A stretch of 36,070 nt of DNA from Candidatus Anadelfobacter sociabilis (lineage in GTDB: Bacteria; Pseudomonadota; Alphaproteobacteria; Rickettsiales; Midichloriaceae), in the NCBI RefSeq assembly GCF_021811825.1, contig NZ_JAJBJC010000004.1, forward strand, positions 1-36,070. The letters are read 5' to 3'. Numbering within the stretch: the first letter of the stretch is position 1; the number at the start of each line of letters is the position of its first letter. The position numbers and the translations under genes are program-made. Shown here piece after piece: positions 16,852-25,508 of this stretch. The notes under the pieces were generated by a model, which ran no database searches, was not told the origin of the DNA, and saw only the letters and a list, made by a program, of their open reading frames with translations.

Positions 16852-18342
16852 ATGCAGGAACTTTTATATAAAGACATAATCAAATCTTATGATATTAGAG
16901 GAGTGTGGGAGCAGAACTTACTCCCACAAGACATAGATTTAATCTCTCGTTGTCTTGCAAATTATACATTGAGTAGAGGTGGTAAAGCGGTTTGCGTTGG
17001 GCGAGATGGTAGAGCAAGTTCAAAAATAATTTATGAGATTGTCTGCAATAATTTTATTAAAATTGGTATAGATATTATAGCATTAGGGCTAATACATACA
17101 CCAATGTTATATTTAATAATGAACGACAGTAAAAATGCATTGAATACCAAGTCTATTGATGGCATCACTGAAATGGGTCTTATGATTACTGGCTCGCATA
17201 ATCCTCCAGATCATAATGGAATAAAAATTATGTTGAAAGATCGGTTTTTAGAAGGAGCTGATATAAAGCGTGTAGTAGACAATTATTTAAATCAAGAAAT
17301 AAATTCGCAAAATATATCAAAACAATATAACAGTGGTACGTTTCATGATTTAAACTTAACAGAATATTATATAACGAAAATCGTTAAATCTAGTAAAATA
17401 TCGGATGTAGATTGCTCTAATTTAAAAATAGCTTGGGATTTAGGTGGTGGGGCTATAGCAGTGATACTGCCGACTTTACTTTCTATATTAAAAACTCACA
17501 ATATTCTTATTAATGAATTAATAGATTGTAAATTTAGTGGTCGTTCTGCAAACCCTATACCAGAAAATTTATCAGAATTATGTGACAAAATCATGAGCAA
17601 CGAGTGTGATTTTGGCTTTGCATTTGATGGTGATGGTGATCGAATTGTTATGGTTATGAATGATGGACGCATTCTTACTGGAGGAGAGTTACTTTATATT
17701 ATAGCGTGTGACATGAAAAATAGAATAGATCATTTAAAAGTAATAGTAGACATTAAGATGAGTCAAAAGATTATTGATCGATTGAAAAGCAATAATATTG
17801 ATGTTACTTTATTGCCTAGTGGTCATTCAATTATAAAAAATAATATGAGTAAGCAAAAAATTATACTTGCTGGTGAGATGAGTGGGCATATTTATTGTGC
17901 AGAAGATTACTACTACATTGATGATCCACTTCTTATAGTGTGTAAAGTTATTAGAATACACCAAAATGATAATAATTTCATTAGAGCTAGGTTAGGTGAA
18001 TTGGGTGTGAGTTATTCATATGAAGGAAATATCAAATGTAGCTTGGAAATTAGTGAGGGTATTATTTTTGCAATAGGAATGAAATTAATAAATTTAGGTA
18101 TTCCTTATTGTAATATTGACGGTATAAGATGCGTATATGAATGGGGATATTGGTTAGTAAGAAATTCTAATACGGAAGATATATTAATGATTCACATAGA
18201 ATCAGATACGCAAGAAAAACTATACAAAATTTGGTTAATGGTATATAAGCTTCTGTTAGAGATAGCAAAGAATTGGAGGGGTAATGATTTATTATTAAAA
18301 GTTAAGAACATGAATAGACCATCAATCTATAAAAAAGCATAA
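16852..18342 (+). CDS. Phosphomannomutase/phosphoglucomutase
   Basis: Alpha-D-phosphohexomutase interconverting hexose 1- and 6-phosphates, probably of mannose and/or glucose. The 496-aa product opens with YDIRGVW, as in AlgC/ManB-type enzymes. It has the phosphoserine loop TGSHNPPDHNG (S115), the metal site FDGDGDRIV, the sugar-binding loop GEMSGHI and a C-terminal phosphate-binding part RNSNTED in place of the usual RxSNTEP. The Asp for Pro there is a mild variation. It lies 59 bp after pgk and is likely co-transcribed. No nucleotide-sugar or LPS gene is next to it, so whether it serves glycan synthesis or glucose-phosphate metabolism cannot be decided here. It is distinct from glmM, which is also in the window. 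Confidence 0.88.
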   Translation: MQELLYKDIIKSYDIRGVWEQNLLPQDIDLISRCLANYTLSRGGKAVCVGRDGRASSKIIYEIVCNNFIKIGIDIIALGLIHTPMLYLIMNDSKNALNTKSIDGITEMGLMITGSHNPPDHNGIKIMLKDRFLEGADIKRVVDNYLNQEINSQNISKQYNSGTFHDLNLTEYYITKIVKSSKISDVDCSNLKIAWDLGGGAIAVILPTLLSILKTHNILINELIDCKFSGRSANPIPENLSELCDKIMSNECDFGFAFDGDGDRIVMVMNDGRILTGGELLYIIACDMKNRIDHLKVIVDIKMSQKIIDRLKSNNIDVTLLPSGHSIIKNNMSKQKIILAGEMSGHIYCAEDYYYIDDPLLIVCKVIRIHQNDNNFIRARLGELGVSYSYEGNIKCSLEISEGIIFAIGMKLINLGIPYCNIDGIRCVYEWGYWLVRNSNTEDILMIHIESDTQEKLYKIWLMVYKLLLEIAKNWRGNDLLLKVKNMNRPSIYKKA

Positions 18343-18350
18343 TGAAATTA

Positions 18351-18367
18351 GAATCTTCAAAAGATTC
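18351..18367 (+). repeat. Small perfect hairpin after the mutase gene
   Basis: GAATCTT and AAGATTC flank CAA, 8 bp after the mutase stop codon. There is no T-run, so it may only protect the 3' end of the transcript. Confidence 0.3.
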
Positions 18368-18471
18368 ATAATAGATAATTGCCTAGTATAATTATTGAAT
18401 TTATGTTTTAATTTAATCCTGCATTGATGTATTACAATGCTAGATCTGTTTGATAGTATTTAGTTGTTTGT

Positions 18472-19815
18472 ATGCAAAATTGTAGTGAAAGTAAATTAGA
18501 ATATAAGATTGCCGGGGGTACTCCAGTTGTAGGAGAAATATCATGCATGGGTGCTAAGAATTTAGCTACTAAAGCTATGGTTGCATCTTTACTTTCTTGT
18601 GAAAAAACAATTCTTCACAATGTGCCACATATAGGTGATGTTGAAATAACAGAACAAATGTTGCATTCTATGGGAGTAACAACAAAATGGCTCGATACAA
18701 ATGTTCTCGAAATAAACCCTTCTACAATTAATAAGGCAACAACTACATTTCCTGATTCAAGAACAAATAGGATTCCAGTTTTATTGCTTAGTATCTTACT
18801 ACATAAATTTGATGAAGTATATGTACCAATTGTGGGGGGGGATGGTATAGGGAAGAGAAAAATTGATTTTCATATTGCAGCACTAGAAAATTTTGGGGCA
18901 GCCATAGTACTGCAAGAAAATTGCTATTTTGCAAGCATTATTAAGGGGCGGCTTAAATCTTGCCATATTAAATTACCATATCCATCAGTAGGAGCGACAG
19001 AGACTTGTCTTTTTCTAGCAGTTCTTGCAGAGGGTACTAGCATTATAGAAAATATCGCAATTGAACCAGAAATATGCGAGCTTATAACGATGCTTAGATC
19101 TATGGGGGCAATTATATTTTTGGAGTCTGATAGGCGTTTGATTGTAAAAGGAGTTAATAATCTTCGCGGTACTACTACTTATCTTATAGGGGATCGTATA
19201 GAGGCCGCATCTTGGGCTTGTCTCGCATGCGCATCTAATGGCAGAATTAAGCTTAAAGGAGTAAGGCCATCTTTGTTTGGTAATTTTTTATCATATTACA
19301 CTATGGTTGGTGGTGGTTTTAGTATTCTTTGTGATGATACAATTGAATTTTATCGAGCTAAAAACACCTTATCTTCAATCATCATAGAAACTGATGTATA
19401 TCCAGGATTTTCAACTGACTGGCAACAGCCTTTTGCGACATTATTAACACAAACAAATGGCTTTTCTGTAATACACGAAACAGTATATGAACAACGTTTT
19501 GGCTATCTTGATATACTAAATAAACTAGGAGCTAAAACGCAAGTATTTAATGAATGCCTTGGGTCGTTGCAGTGTAGATACAGGGGGCACGATTATCCTC
19601 ATAGTGCGTTAATTAAAGGCAGCACTCCTTTAGTATCTATAGATGAGCCGATCAAAATTCCAGATATTCGAGCTGGTCTTGCTTATTTAATTGCGGCTGC
19701 ATTAGCTAAGGGTACAACTCACTTAATATCAGCAGAGCAGATTGAAAGAGGTTATGGCAATTTAGGTAAAAAATTACAAAATGTAAATTTAAAAATAGAT
19801 AGAAAGGTACTATAA
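18472..19815 (+). CDS. murA: UDP-N-acetylglucosamine 1-carboxyvinyltransferase, Asp variant
   Basis: First committed step of peptidoglycan synthesis: transfers enolpyruvate from PEP to UDP-GlcNAc. The 447-aa protein has the substrate Lys-Asn pair in GAKN (K29, N30), the YPGFSTDWQ segment and the C-terminal DIRAGLAYLIA. The active-site loop, normally GGCxIGxRPxDxH, reads GGDGIGKRKIDFH, so the catalytic Cys (C115 in E. coli) is Asp124. The same change makes MurA of mycobacteria, chlamydiae and Borrelia insensitive to fosfomycin, so that is expected here. The codons for this loop form a run of eight G residues (18834-18841). STDWQQP differs from the common PTDMQAQ and hints at a divergent MurA clade. 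The ATG at 18472 was chosen because the conserved core begins a few residues on. Confidence 0.92.
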   Translation: MQNCSESKLEYKIAGGTPVVGEISCMGAKNLATKAMVASLLSCEKTILHNVPHIGDVEITEQMLHSMGVTTKWLDTNVLEINPSTINKATTTFPDSRTNRIPVLLLSILLHKFDEVYVPIVGGDGIGKRKIDFHIAALENFGAAIVLQENCYFASIIKGRLKSCHIKLPYPSVGATETCLFLAVLAEGTSIIENIAIEPEICELITMLRSMGAIIFLESDRRLIVKGVNNLRGTTTYLIGDRIEAASWACLACASNGRIKLKGVRPSLFGNFLSYYTMVGGGFSILCDDTIEFYRAKNTLSSIIIETDVYPGFSTDWQQPFATLLTQTNGFSVIHETVYEQRFGYLDILNKLGAKTQVFNECLGSLQCRYRGHDYPHSALIKGSTPLVSIDEPIKIPDIRAGLAYLIAAALAKGTTHLISAEQIERGYGNLGKKLQNVNLKIDRKVL

Positions 19816-19833
19816 CTTCTTATTACTCAATAT

Positions 19834-20769
19834 ATGATTATGAATAAATATGGAAAAAAAAGGAAATTTGTACATTTATATAAATTATTGCCAAATATGT
19901 TAACATTATTTGCAATATGTTTAGGTATCACTAGCATTAGATATGCGTTAATAGGAAAATTCGAAATTGCAACAATATTGGTTGTATTTGCTGTATTTCT
20001 TGATAGCATTGATGGTAGAGTAGCTAGATTTTTGGGATCATCTTCAGATTTTGGTGCGCATTTAGATTCTTTCGCAGATATTATAAATTTTGGTGTAAGT
20101 CCAGCAATAATAATATACTTATGGTCACTCTCCAGTATACTCTTTGGCTGGGGCGTTGTATTGATTTATGTTATATGCGGAACACTGCGTTTAGCTAGAT
20201 TCAATGTGATTAATATAGAATATAAGGAGCATAGCTTAAATGACACTCATTCCATACAGAATCTAAATAACGAAGCTTATAAAATGATGGTAGCAAAACA
20301 TCAGCGTAATTTTTTTATTGGACTACCTATCCCAGCTGCTGCTGTACTAATGCTAGTGCCTATGATTTCTACATTTAAGATTTTTACCAAGCATTCTTTT
20401 TCTCCTATATTTATAGCAATGTATACTATATTGATTAGTTTAATGATGATCAGTTCTATACCGATTTTTGGTGGTAAATATGTTAAAATTTCTCCCAGAC
20501 TGGTGCCATTTATTGTCGCGGTTATATGGTTTATCTTGGGTGCTATCGTTATATTTCCTTGGTTTACTATTCCAATTTTATCTATTATATATGTGTGTTT
20601 AATATTTATATGTTGCATATACTATAGAGTAAAATTAAAAAATTTACAAAAGACTATAAATCATAGCGCATCTTATGATAAGACAGAAGAAATGATTAGT
20701 AATGTAAATCATAAATTATCTAACAAGAAAAGCAGTTATCATAATAACAAACCTGAGCATAAAAAGTAA
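19834..20769 (+). CDS. pssA: CDP-diacylglycerol-serine O-phosphatidyltransferase
   Basis: Makes phosphatidylserine, the precursor of phosphatidylethanolamine, from CDP-diacylglycerol and serine in the inner membrane. The 311-aa product carries the full CDP-alcohol phosphotransferase motif D60-G61-x2-A64-R65-x8-G74-x3-D78-x3-D82, and about seven hydrophobic segments follow or surround it. The C-terminal ~60 residues are a polar, Lys/Asn/His-rich tail. psd, often beside pssA, is not here. An ATG two codons downstream (19840) is an equally plausible start. It lies 18 bp after murA and 21 bp before radA, so murA-pssA-radA probably form one operon. Confidence 0.9.
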   Translation: MIMNKYGKKRKFVHLYKLLPNMLTLFAICLGITSIRYALIGKFEIATILVVFAVFLDSIDGRVARFLGSSSDFGAHLDSFADIINFGVSPAIIIYLWSLSSILFGWGVVLIYVICGTLRLARFNVINIEYKEHSLNDTHSIQNLNNEAYKMMVAKHQRNFFIGLPIPAAAVLMLVPMISTFKIFTKHSFSPIFIAMYTILISLMMISSIPIFGGKYVKISPRLVPFIVAVIWFILGAIVIFPWFTIPILSIIYVCLIFICCIYYRVKLKNLQKTINHSASYDKTEEMISNVNHKLSNKKSSYHNNKPEHKK

Positions 20770-20790
20770 TAAGATTACTTTCTTTTTTAT

Positions 20791-22182
20791 ATGAAAAAAC
20801 TACATAATATTTATACATGTCAAGTATGTGGAGCAAAGTCTAGTAAATGGCTTGGAAGATGTGAAGATTGTTCCACTTGGAATAGCTTTGTTGTAGAATC
20901 GGTTGATGGTACGCATCACTATGGTAAGAATATAACAAGCAACAATCACAATATTTTAAGTGAGATTGAGATATATAGTTTGTGTAAAGAAGAAGATGAG
21001 CAATTGTCTGTAGAGAGATATGATACGGGACTTAATGAGTTCAATAGGGTGCTTGGTGGTGGATGCGTTGCTGGATCTGTAATTTTACTATGTGGAGAAC
21101 CAGGAATAGGTAAATCTACGCTAGTAATGCAATTGTGTAATAATGCTGGTAAAAAAAATATATCTTGTTTTTATATCAGCGGTGAAGAATCGCTAATGCA
21201 ACTTAAATTACGTGCAAAAAGATTAAGTGCTTTTGGCGAAAATATCAAACTTATTACTGCTACTAATGTTAATGAGATTATCAATTTTTTAAAAAAATTA
21301 TATTCTGATAGGTTGAATATAGTAATAGTAGATTCTGTACAAACATTATATTCTGATGAAATATCATCAGCTCCTGGGACTGTCAGTCAAGTTAAAGCTT
21401 GTACGTTTGAACTTATAAAAATAGCTAAAGCGAAAAATATTGTACTAGTAATTGTTGGTCATATCACTAAAGATGGACAAATTGCAGGACCAAAAGTATT
21501 AGAGCATATGGTTGATACAGTATTATATTTTGAGGGAGGTGGTGTTCAACAACATCGCATTGTTCGTACTATCAAAAATAGATTTGGATCTACTAATGAG
21601 ATTGGAGTATTTGAAATGTCATCATCCGGATTAAATGAAGTACTGAATCCATCAAAACTTTTTATGACCGAAAGAGAAGACGATGTAAGTGGTGCATGTA
21701 TATTTGCTGGACTAGAGGGCACTCGTAGTTTACTTGTAGAAGTGCAAGCTTTGGTTGTACATTCTTATATTCCAGTACCACGTAGAGCAGCAATTGGTTG
21801 GGATAGTAATCGCTTAGCAATGATTATTGCAATCCTTAATACAAGACTTGGCTTAAGTCTCGGTGATAAAGAAGTATACTTAAATATTGCTGGAGGATTA
21901 AGAATTAATGAGCCCGCTGCCGATCTTGCAGTAACAGTAGCTCTCATTTCTGCTGCTCGTGATATAAAAATACCGCGCAACACAGTTTTTTTTGGTGAAA
22001 TCGGATTATCTGGTGAACTAAGAAAAGTAGTACAAGCAGAAAATCGTATAAACGAAGCACATAAATTAGGATTTGAAAATGTAGTAGTACCATATGATGG
22101 TAAACATTATACTTCGAATATGACAACTATTACACAAATATCTCATATTACTGAGTTAGTGAAATTTTTTAGCAAATTATAA
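20791..22182 (+). CDS. radA: DNA repair protein RadA
   Basis: RecA-like ATPase and branch-migration factor in recombinational repair. The 463-aa protein begins with a zinc finger (C10-x2-C13-x10-C24-x2-C27), followed by Walker A GEPGIGKST (102-110), Walker B region IVIVDSVQT, the RadA-specific KNRFG motif (262-266) and a C-terminal Lon-like domain with PVPRRAAIGWDSNRLAM and FFGEIGLSGELR. Length and order are those of the family. It is the last gene of the murA-pssA-radA group; a hairpin with terminator features lies about 60 bp after its stop. Confidence 0.96.
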   Translation: MKKLHNIYTCQVCGAKSSKWLGRCEDCSTWNSFVVESVDGTHHYGKNITSNNHNILSEIEIYSLCKEEDEQLSVERYDTGLNEFNRVLGGGCVAGSVILLCGEPGIGKSTLVMQLCNNAGKKNISCFYISGEESLMQLKLRAKRLSAFGENIKLITATNVNEIINFLKKLYSDRLNIVIVDSVQTLYSDEISSAPGTVSQVKACTFELIKIAKAKNIVLVIVGHITKDGQIAGPKVLEHMVDTVLYFEGGGVQQHRIVRTIKNRFGSTNEIGVFEMSSSGLNEVLNPSKLFMTEREDDVSGACIFAGLEGTRSLLVEVQALVVHSYIPVPRRAAIGWDSNRLAMIIAILNTRLGLSLGDKEVYLNIAGGLRINEPAADLAVTVALISAARDIKIPRNTVFFGEIGLSGELRKVVQAENRINEAHKLGFENVVVPYDGKHYTSNMTTITQISHITELVKFFSKL

Positions 22183-22243
22183 ATTTTATGTACATCATGT
22201 ACGTGAATATGCAATAATTTTATATTGCTTTCAGCGGGTCTTA

Positions 22244-22274
22244 CAGCAAAAGTTTAGCTTTTGTTGATATTTTT
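22244..22274 (+). terminator. Possible intrinsic terminator after radA
   Basis: CAGCAAAAG and CTTTTGTTG form a 9-bp stem with one G-U pair around a 5-nt loop, followed after ATA by five T residues. The A-T rich stem and interrupted T-run make it moderate evidence. Confidence 0.45.
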
Positions 22275-22369
22275 AAGCTTACAATGTACTAAAGTTGTTT
22301 TGTATATTATAGATTGCATTGTGCCTTTTATTAAAATCTTATGAATTCTTATGTAATATCAGTAAATTG

Positions 22370-22397
22370 TTGATTTGTAATACCTATTATGTAGAAT
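22370..22397 (+). promoter_or_regulatory. Possible sigma-70 promoter of lepA
   Basis: TTGATT (22370-22375) and TAGAAT (22392-22397) with a 16-bp spacer, about 57 bp upstream of the lepA ATG and downstream of the putative radA terminator. Confidence 0.35.
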
Positions 22398-22453
22398 AGC
22401 TAGTCGCTTTATTAAATAATTCTCATACACTATTTAACAATATTTATTTCAAG

Positions 22454-24268
22454 ATGACTAATTCGGATGTACATTTAATCAGAAATTTTTCTATAATAGC
22501 GCATATAGATCATGGAAAATCGACATTAGCAGATAGGATAATAGAATATTGCGGTGGTCTAACATCACGCGAAATGAGTGAGCAAGTGCTAGATTCTATG
22601 GATATAGAGAAAGAGAGGGGTATTACAATTAAAGCACAAACAGTAAGGTTGCATTATAAAGCTAATGATGGAAAAGATTATATATTGAATCTTATAGATA
22701 CTCCTGGACATGTGGATTTTAGTTATGAGGTTAGTCGCTCTCTATCTGCATGTGAAGGCGCATTACTTGTTGTAGATGCAAGTCAAGGTGTAGAGGCGCA
22801 AACTTTAGCGAATGCTTACAAAGCAATTGAAGTAAATAACGTAATACTACCTGTACTAAATAAGATAGATTTGCCTTCTTCAGATCCTGAAAGAGTAAAA
22901 ACACAAATACGTGATGTGGTGGGCATAGAAACTGATGATACAATTGAAGTATCTGCAAAAACTGGATTTGGTATTGATAGATTATTAGAGGCAATAGTAA
23001 ATATACTTCCATGTCCACAAAAAAGCAATAATGACAGACTTAAAGCTATGCTTGTCGATAGTTGGTATGACCAATATTTGGGTATAGTAATTTTAGTACG
23101 CTTAATAGATGGTACTATCTCTAAAGGGATGTGTATAAAAATGCTATCAAATGGAGTGATATACAATGTAGAAAATGTAGGAATTTTTACTCCTAAAAAG
23201 GAGCTTATTGAGAAACTTTCTGTAGGTGAAGTCGGATTTATCACCGCGGGAATAAAAAAACTTACAGATTGTCGTGTTGGTGATACAATTACGGAGGATA
23301 AAAAAGAATGCGATGTACCATTAGAGGGATTTAAACCTTCGCAACCCGTTGTATTTTGTGGTCTTTATCCTACAGATACTGGGAAATTCAATGAACTCCG
23401 AGATAGTTTGACAAAGTTGCAATTGAATGATGCTAGTTTTACATTTGAGCCAGAAAGTTCTGGGGCGTTAGGATTCGGTTTTAGATGTGGATTTTTAGGA
23501 TTGTTGCATCTTGAAGTTGTACAGGAGCGTTTAGAAAGAGAATTTGATCTAGATTTAATAACTACAGCACCAAGTGTTATATATCGTATATATTTGAGAT
23601 CTGGCAAAATGTTAGAAGTACATAATCCTAGCGATTTACCGAATGCTGTACAAATTGATTATATGGAGGAACCATGGGTAAGAGCTACTATCATGACTCC
23701 CGATCAATATTTGGGTGCAATACTTGATTTATGTACTTCAAAACGAGGTGAACAAATCAATCTTACTTATATAGGAAGCAGAGCAGTTGTTGTATACTGT
23801 CTTCCACTAAATGAGATAGTGTATGATTTTTATGATTGTCTTAAATCCTATTCTAAAGGTTATGCCAGCTTTGATTGGGAACACGATTCCTATAAAAAGA
23901 GTGACTTAGTAAAGATATCAATCTTAGTTAATGGGGAATTAGTTGATGCTTTATCTATGATAATACATTCTACTAGAGCTGAAGCTAGAGGAAGAGAAAT
24001 ATGCGCTCGTCTAAAGGATTTAATTCCACGCCATCTTTTTATTATTCCAATACAGGCGGCAATAGGGGCGAAAATAATAGCACGCGAAACTGTGAGCGCT
24101 TTGCGAAAAGATGTGACAGCAAAATGTTATGGTGGAGATGTGAGCAGAAAGAGAAAACTCTTAGAAAAGCAAAAAAAAGGCAAGAAACGTATGAGATTAG
24201 TAGGTAATGTAGAAATTCCACAAAGCGCATTTATTTCGGTATTGAAAAAAAGTGATGTTAAGAAATGA
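22454..24268 (+). CDS. lepA: Elongation factor 4 (LepA)
   Basis: Ribosome-associated GTPase that back-translocates or remodels stalled ribosomes and affects initiation. The 604-aa product has G1 AHIDHGKST (16-24), G2/effector [11 protein letters not shown]3 DTPGHVDF and G4 NKIDLP, then the EF-G-like domains. The LepA-specific C-terminal domain contains [21 protein letters not shown] and ends [10 protein letters not shown]. Length and motifs are standard. Its upstream gap of about 270 bp, with a possible terminator and promoter, suggests it starts a new transcription unit. Confidence 0.97.
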   Translation: MTNSDVHLIRNFSIIAHIDHGKSTLADRIIEYCGGLTSREMSEQVLDSMDIEKERGITIKAQTVRLHYKANDGKDYILNLIDTPGHVDFSYEVSRSLSACEGALLVVDASQGVEAQTLANAYKAIEVNNVILPVLNKIDLPSSDPERVKTQIRDVVGIETDDTIEVSAKTGFGIDRLLEAIVNILPCPQKSNNDRLKAMLVDSWYDQYLGIVILVRLIDGTISKGMCIKMLSNGVIYNVENVGIFTPKKELIEKLSVGEVGFITAGIKKLTDCRVGDTITEDKKECDVPLEGFKPSQPVVFCGLYPTDTGKFNELRDSLTKLQLNDASFTFEPESSGALGFGFRCGFLGLLHLEVVQERLEREFDLDLITTAPSVIYRIYLRSGKMLEVHNPSDLPNAVQIDYMEEPWVRATIMTPDQYLGAILDLCTSKRGEQINLTYIGSRAVVVYCLPLNEIVYDFYDCLKSYSKGYASFDWEHDSYKKSDLVKISILVNGELVDALSMIIHSTRAEARGREICARLKDLIPRHLFIIPIQAAIGAKIIARETVSALRKDVTAKCYGGDVSRKRKLLEKQKKGKKRMRLVGNVEIPQSAFISVLKKSDVKK

Positions 24269-24344
24269 GTTTAACTTCGCATATAAAATTTTATTACACA
24301 TTATATATCGATGTATCAATCATTAGGCATAAAGGTATAAAAAC

Positions 24345-25097
24345 ATGACTTTATTCTTGGAAATAGTCTTAAGCGTTATTGTAGGATTGCTTTTAGGAAA
24401 TTTTACAACAACGGCATTATATAGAATACCGAAAAACATTGCGATGTATGGATTTAGTCAAGAATCATCAAAATCTCCATTTTGCTCATTTTGTTCACAT
24501 CCACTCAAATTTTATGAATATTTGCCATTAATTGGTTTGATTAGTACAAGAGGTAGATGTAATTATTGTGGTCACGCTATACCTATAGCATATACAATTT
24601 TGGAATTAATGGGAGGAATTATTTCATTCTCTTGTTACATAGTTTTTGGGTTTTGCGATATTTACATAATATTATTGTTGTTTTTTTTATTGTGTACCAT
24701 GACTAGTATGATATATATCAAATATAATATCATACCACTAGTACTTACTACTTCATTAATAGTGTTGGGTTTAATATATAGAACACTTGTAGAAGATACT
24801 ATTATGAATTGGGTTTTAGATTTCTCTATTGCTTGTATATTTTGTATGTTTTTATTAGATTTTTTATCTAATAAATTAGATATCAGTAATATTGTACTTA
24901 CAATATTGATTGCAAGTGCATGGACATACCAATATGGAATATTGATATATGCATTTATGGTTCTACTTGTTTATATATATAAAATACTAGTTCCAAAATT
25001 TTATTCATATGAGACAAAAGTATTTCCTATCAATATTCTAGTACTCTATATCGTTGTGTTAGTTCAAAACATTAATACTTATGTTAGTATAGTATGA
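24345..25097 (+). CDS. A24 prepilin peptidase homologue, probably catalytically dead
   Basis: Polytopic membrane protein (250 aa, about seven hydrophobic segments) of the type IV prepilin leader peptidase/N-methylase family. The N-terminal zinc-binding domain is kept: C47-x2-C50 ... C72-x2-C75 within PFCSFCSHPLKFYEYLPLIG and RGRCNYCGHAIP, followed by the Glu of YTILELMGG. The peptidase part is degenerate. The first aspartate motif (IDxxxxxxPD in active enzymes) reads MIYIKYNIIPL (122-132) with no Asp, and the GxGD motif seems reduced to NKLD (176-179). Such an enzyme should not cleave prepilins. No pilin or type II secretion gene is in the window. It may be an under-constrained relic or retain only a structural or methylase-like role. 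A few bases separate it from the AtpI-like gene, suggesting coupled translation. Confidence 0.78.
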   Translation: MTLFLEIVLSVIVGLLLGNFTTTALYRIPKNIAMYGFSQESSKSPFCSFCSHPLKFYEYLPLIGLISTRGRCNYCGHAIPIAYTILELMGGIISFSCYIVFGFCDIYIILLLFFLLCTMTSMIYIKYNIIPLVLTTSLIVLGLIYRTLVEDTIMNWVLDFSIACIFCMFLLDFLSNKLDISNIVLTILIASAWTYQYGILIYAFMVLLVYIYKILVPKFYSYETKVFPINILVLYIVVLVQNINTYVSIV

Positions 25098-25101
25098 CGT
25101 C

Positions 25102-25446
25102 ATGGATCGTAAAATGCATAAAAATTTAAGAGAAAGATGTATTAAGACTGAAAGCACATTATTAGAGTTAGAAGCAAAAATAGAGAAACTCAAAGATTCT
25201 CAAGATGAAAAGAAAGTGTTGTTTGAGAAAAAAGATATATTATCACCATGGACAATAATATCTGAGCTTCTTGCTGGAGTTATAGTTGGATTGTTGCTTG
25301 GTGTATACCTAGATAAATTGTTTGGAACAATACCAGTGTTGTTAATTATATGCACTATTTTAGGAGGATATGGTGGACTCTATAATCTATATAAAATTGT
25401 TACAACAAAATTAGCAGAAAAAAACAAAAATCCTCCCCTTACTTGA
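25102..25446 (+). CDS. atpI: AtpI-like F0F1 ATP synthase assembly/ion-transport protein
   Basis: 114-aa protein with an N-terminal charged, coiled-coil-prone segment (about 7-40) and two transmembrane helices (about 51-70 and 77-97) in the AtpI pattern SPWTIISELLAGVIVGLLLG, then YLDKLFG, then LGGYGGLYNLYK. AtpI-type proteins assist c-ring assembly or Mg2+/Ca2+ supply to ATP synthase. The usual neighbours atpB/atpE are absent; here the gene starts only 4 bp after the stop of the A24 homologue and is followed by pepP. The family call is based on the glycine-rich hairpin and topology. Confidence 0.78.
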   Translation: MDRKMHKNLRERCIKTESTLLELEAKIEKLKDSQDEKKVLFEKKDILSPWTIISELLAGVIVGLLLGVYLDKLFGTIPVLLIICTILGGYGGLYNLYKIVTTKLAEKNKNPPLT

Positions 25447-25508
25447 AGTATCTTTTTTTTTAATTCCAAGTTAGTAGATATGAGCATCTGTAATAACTCT
25501 TAAGTGAA

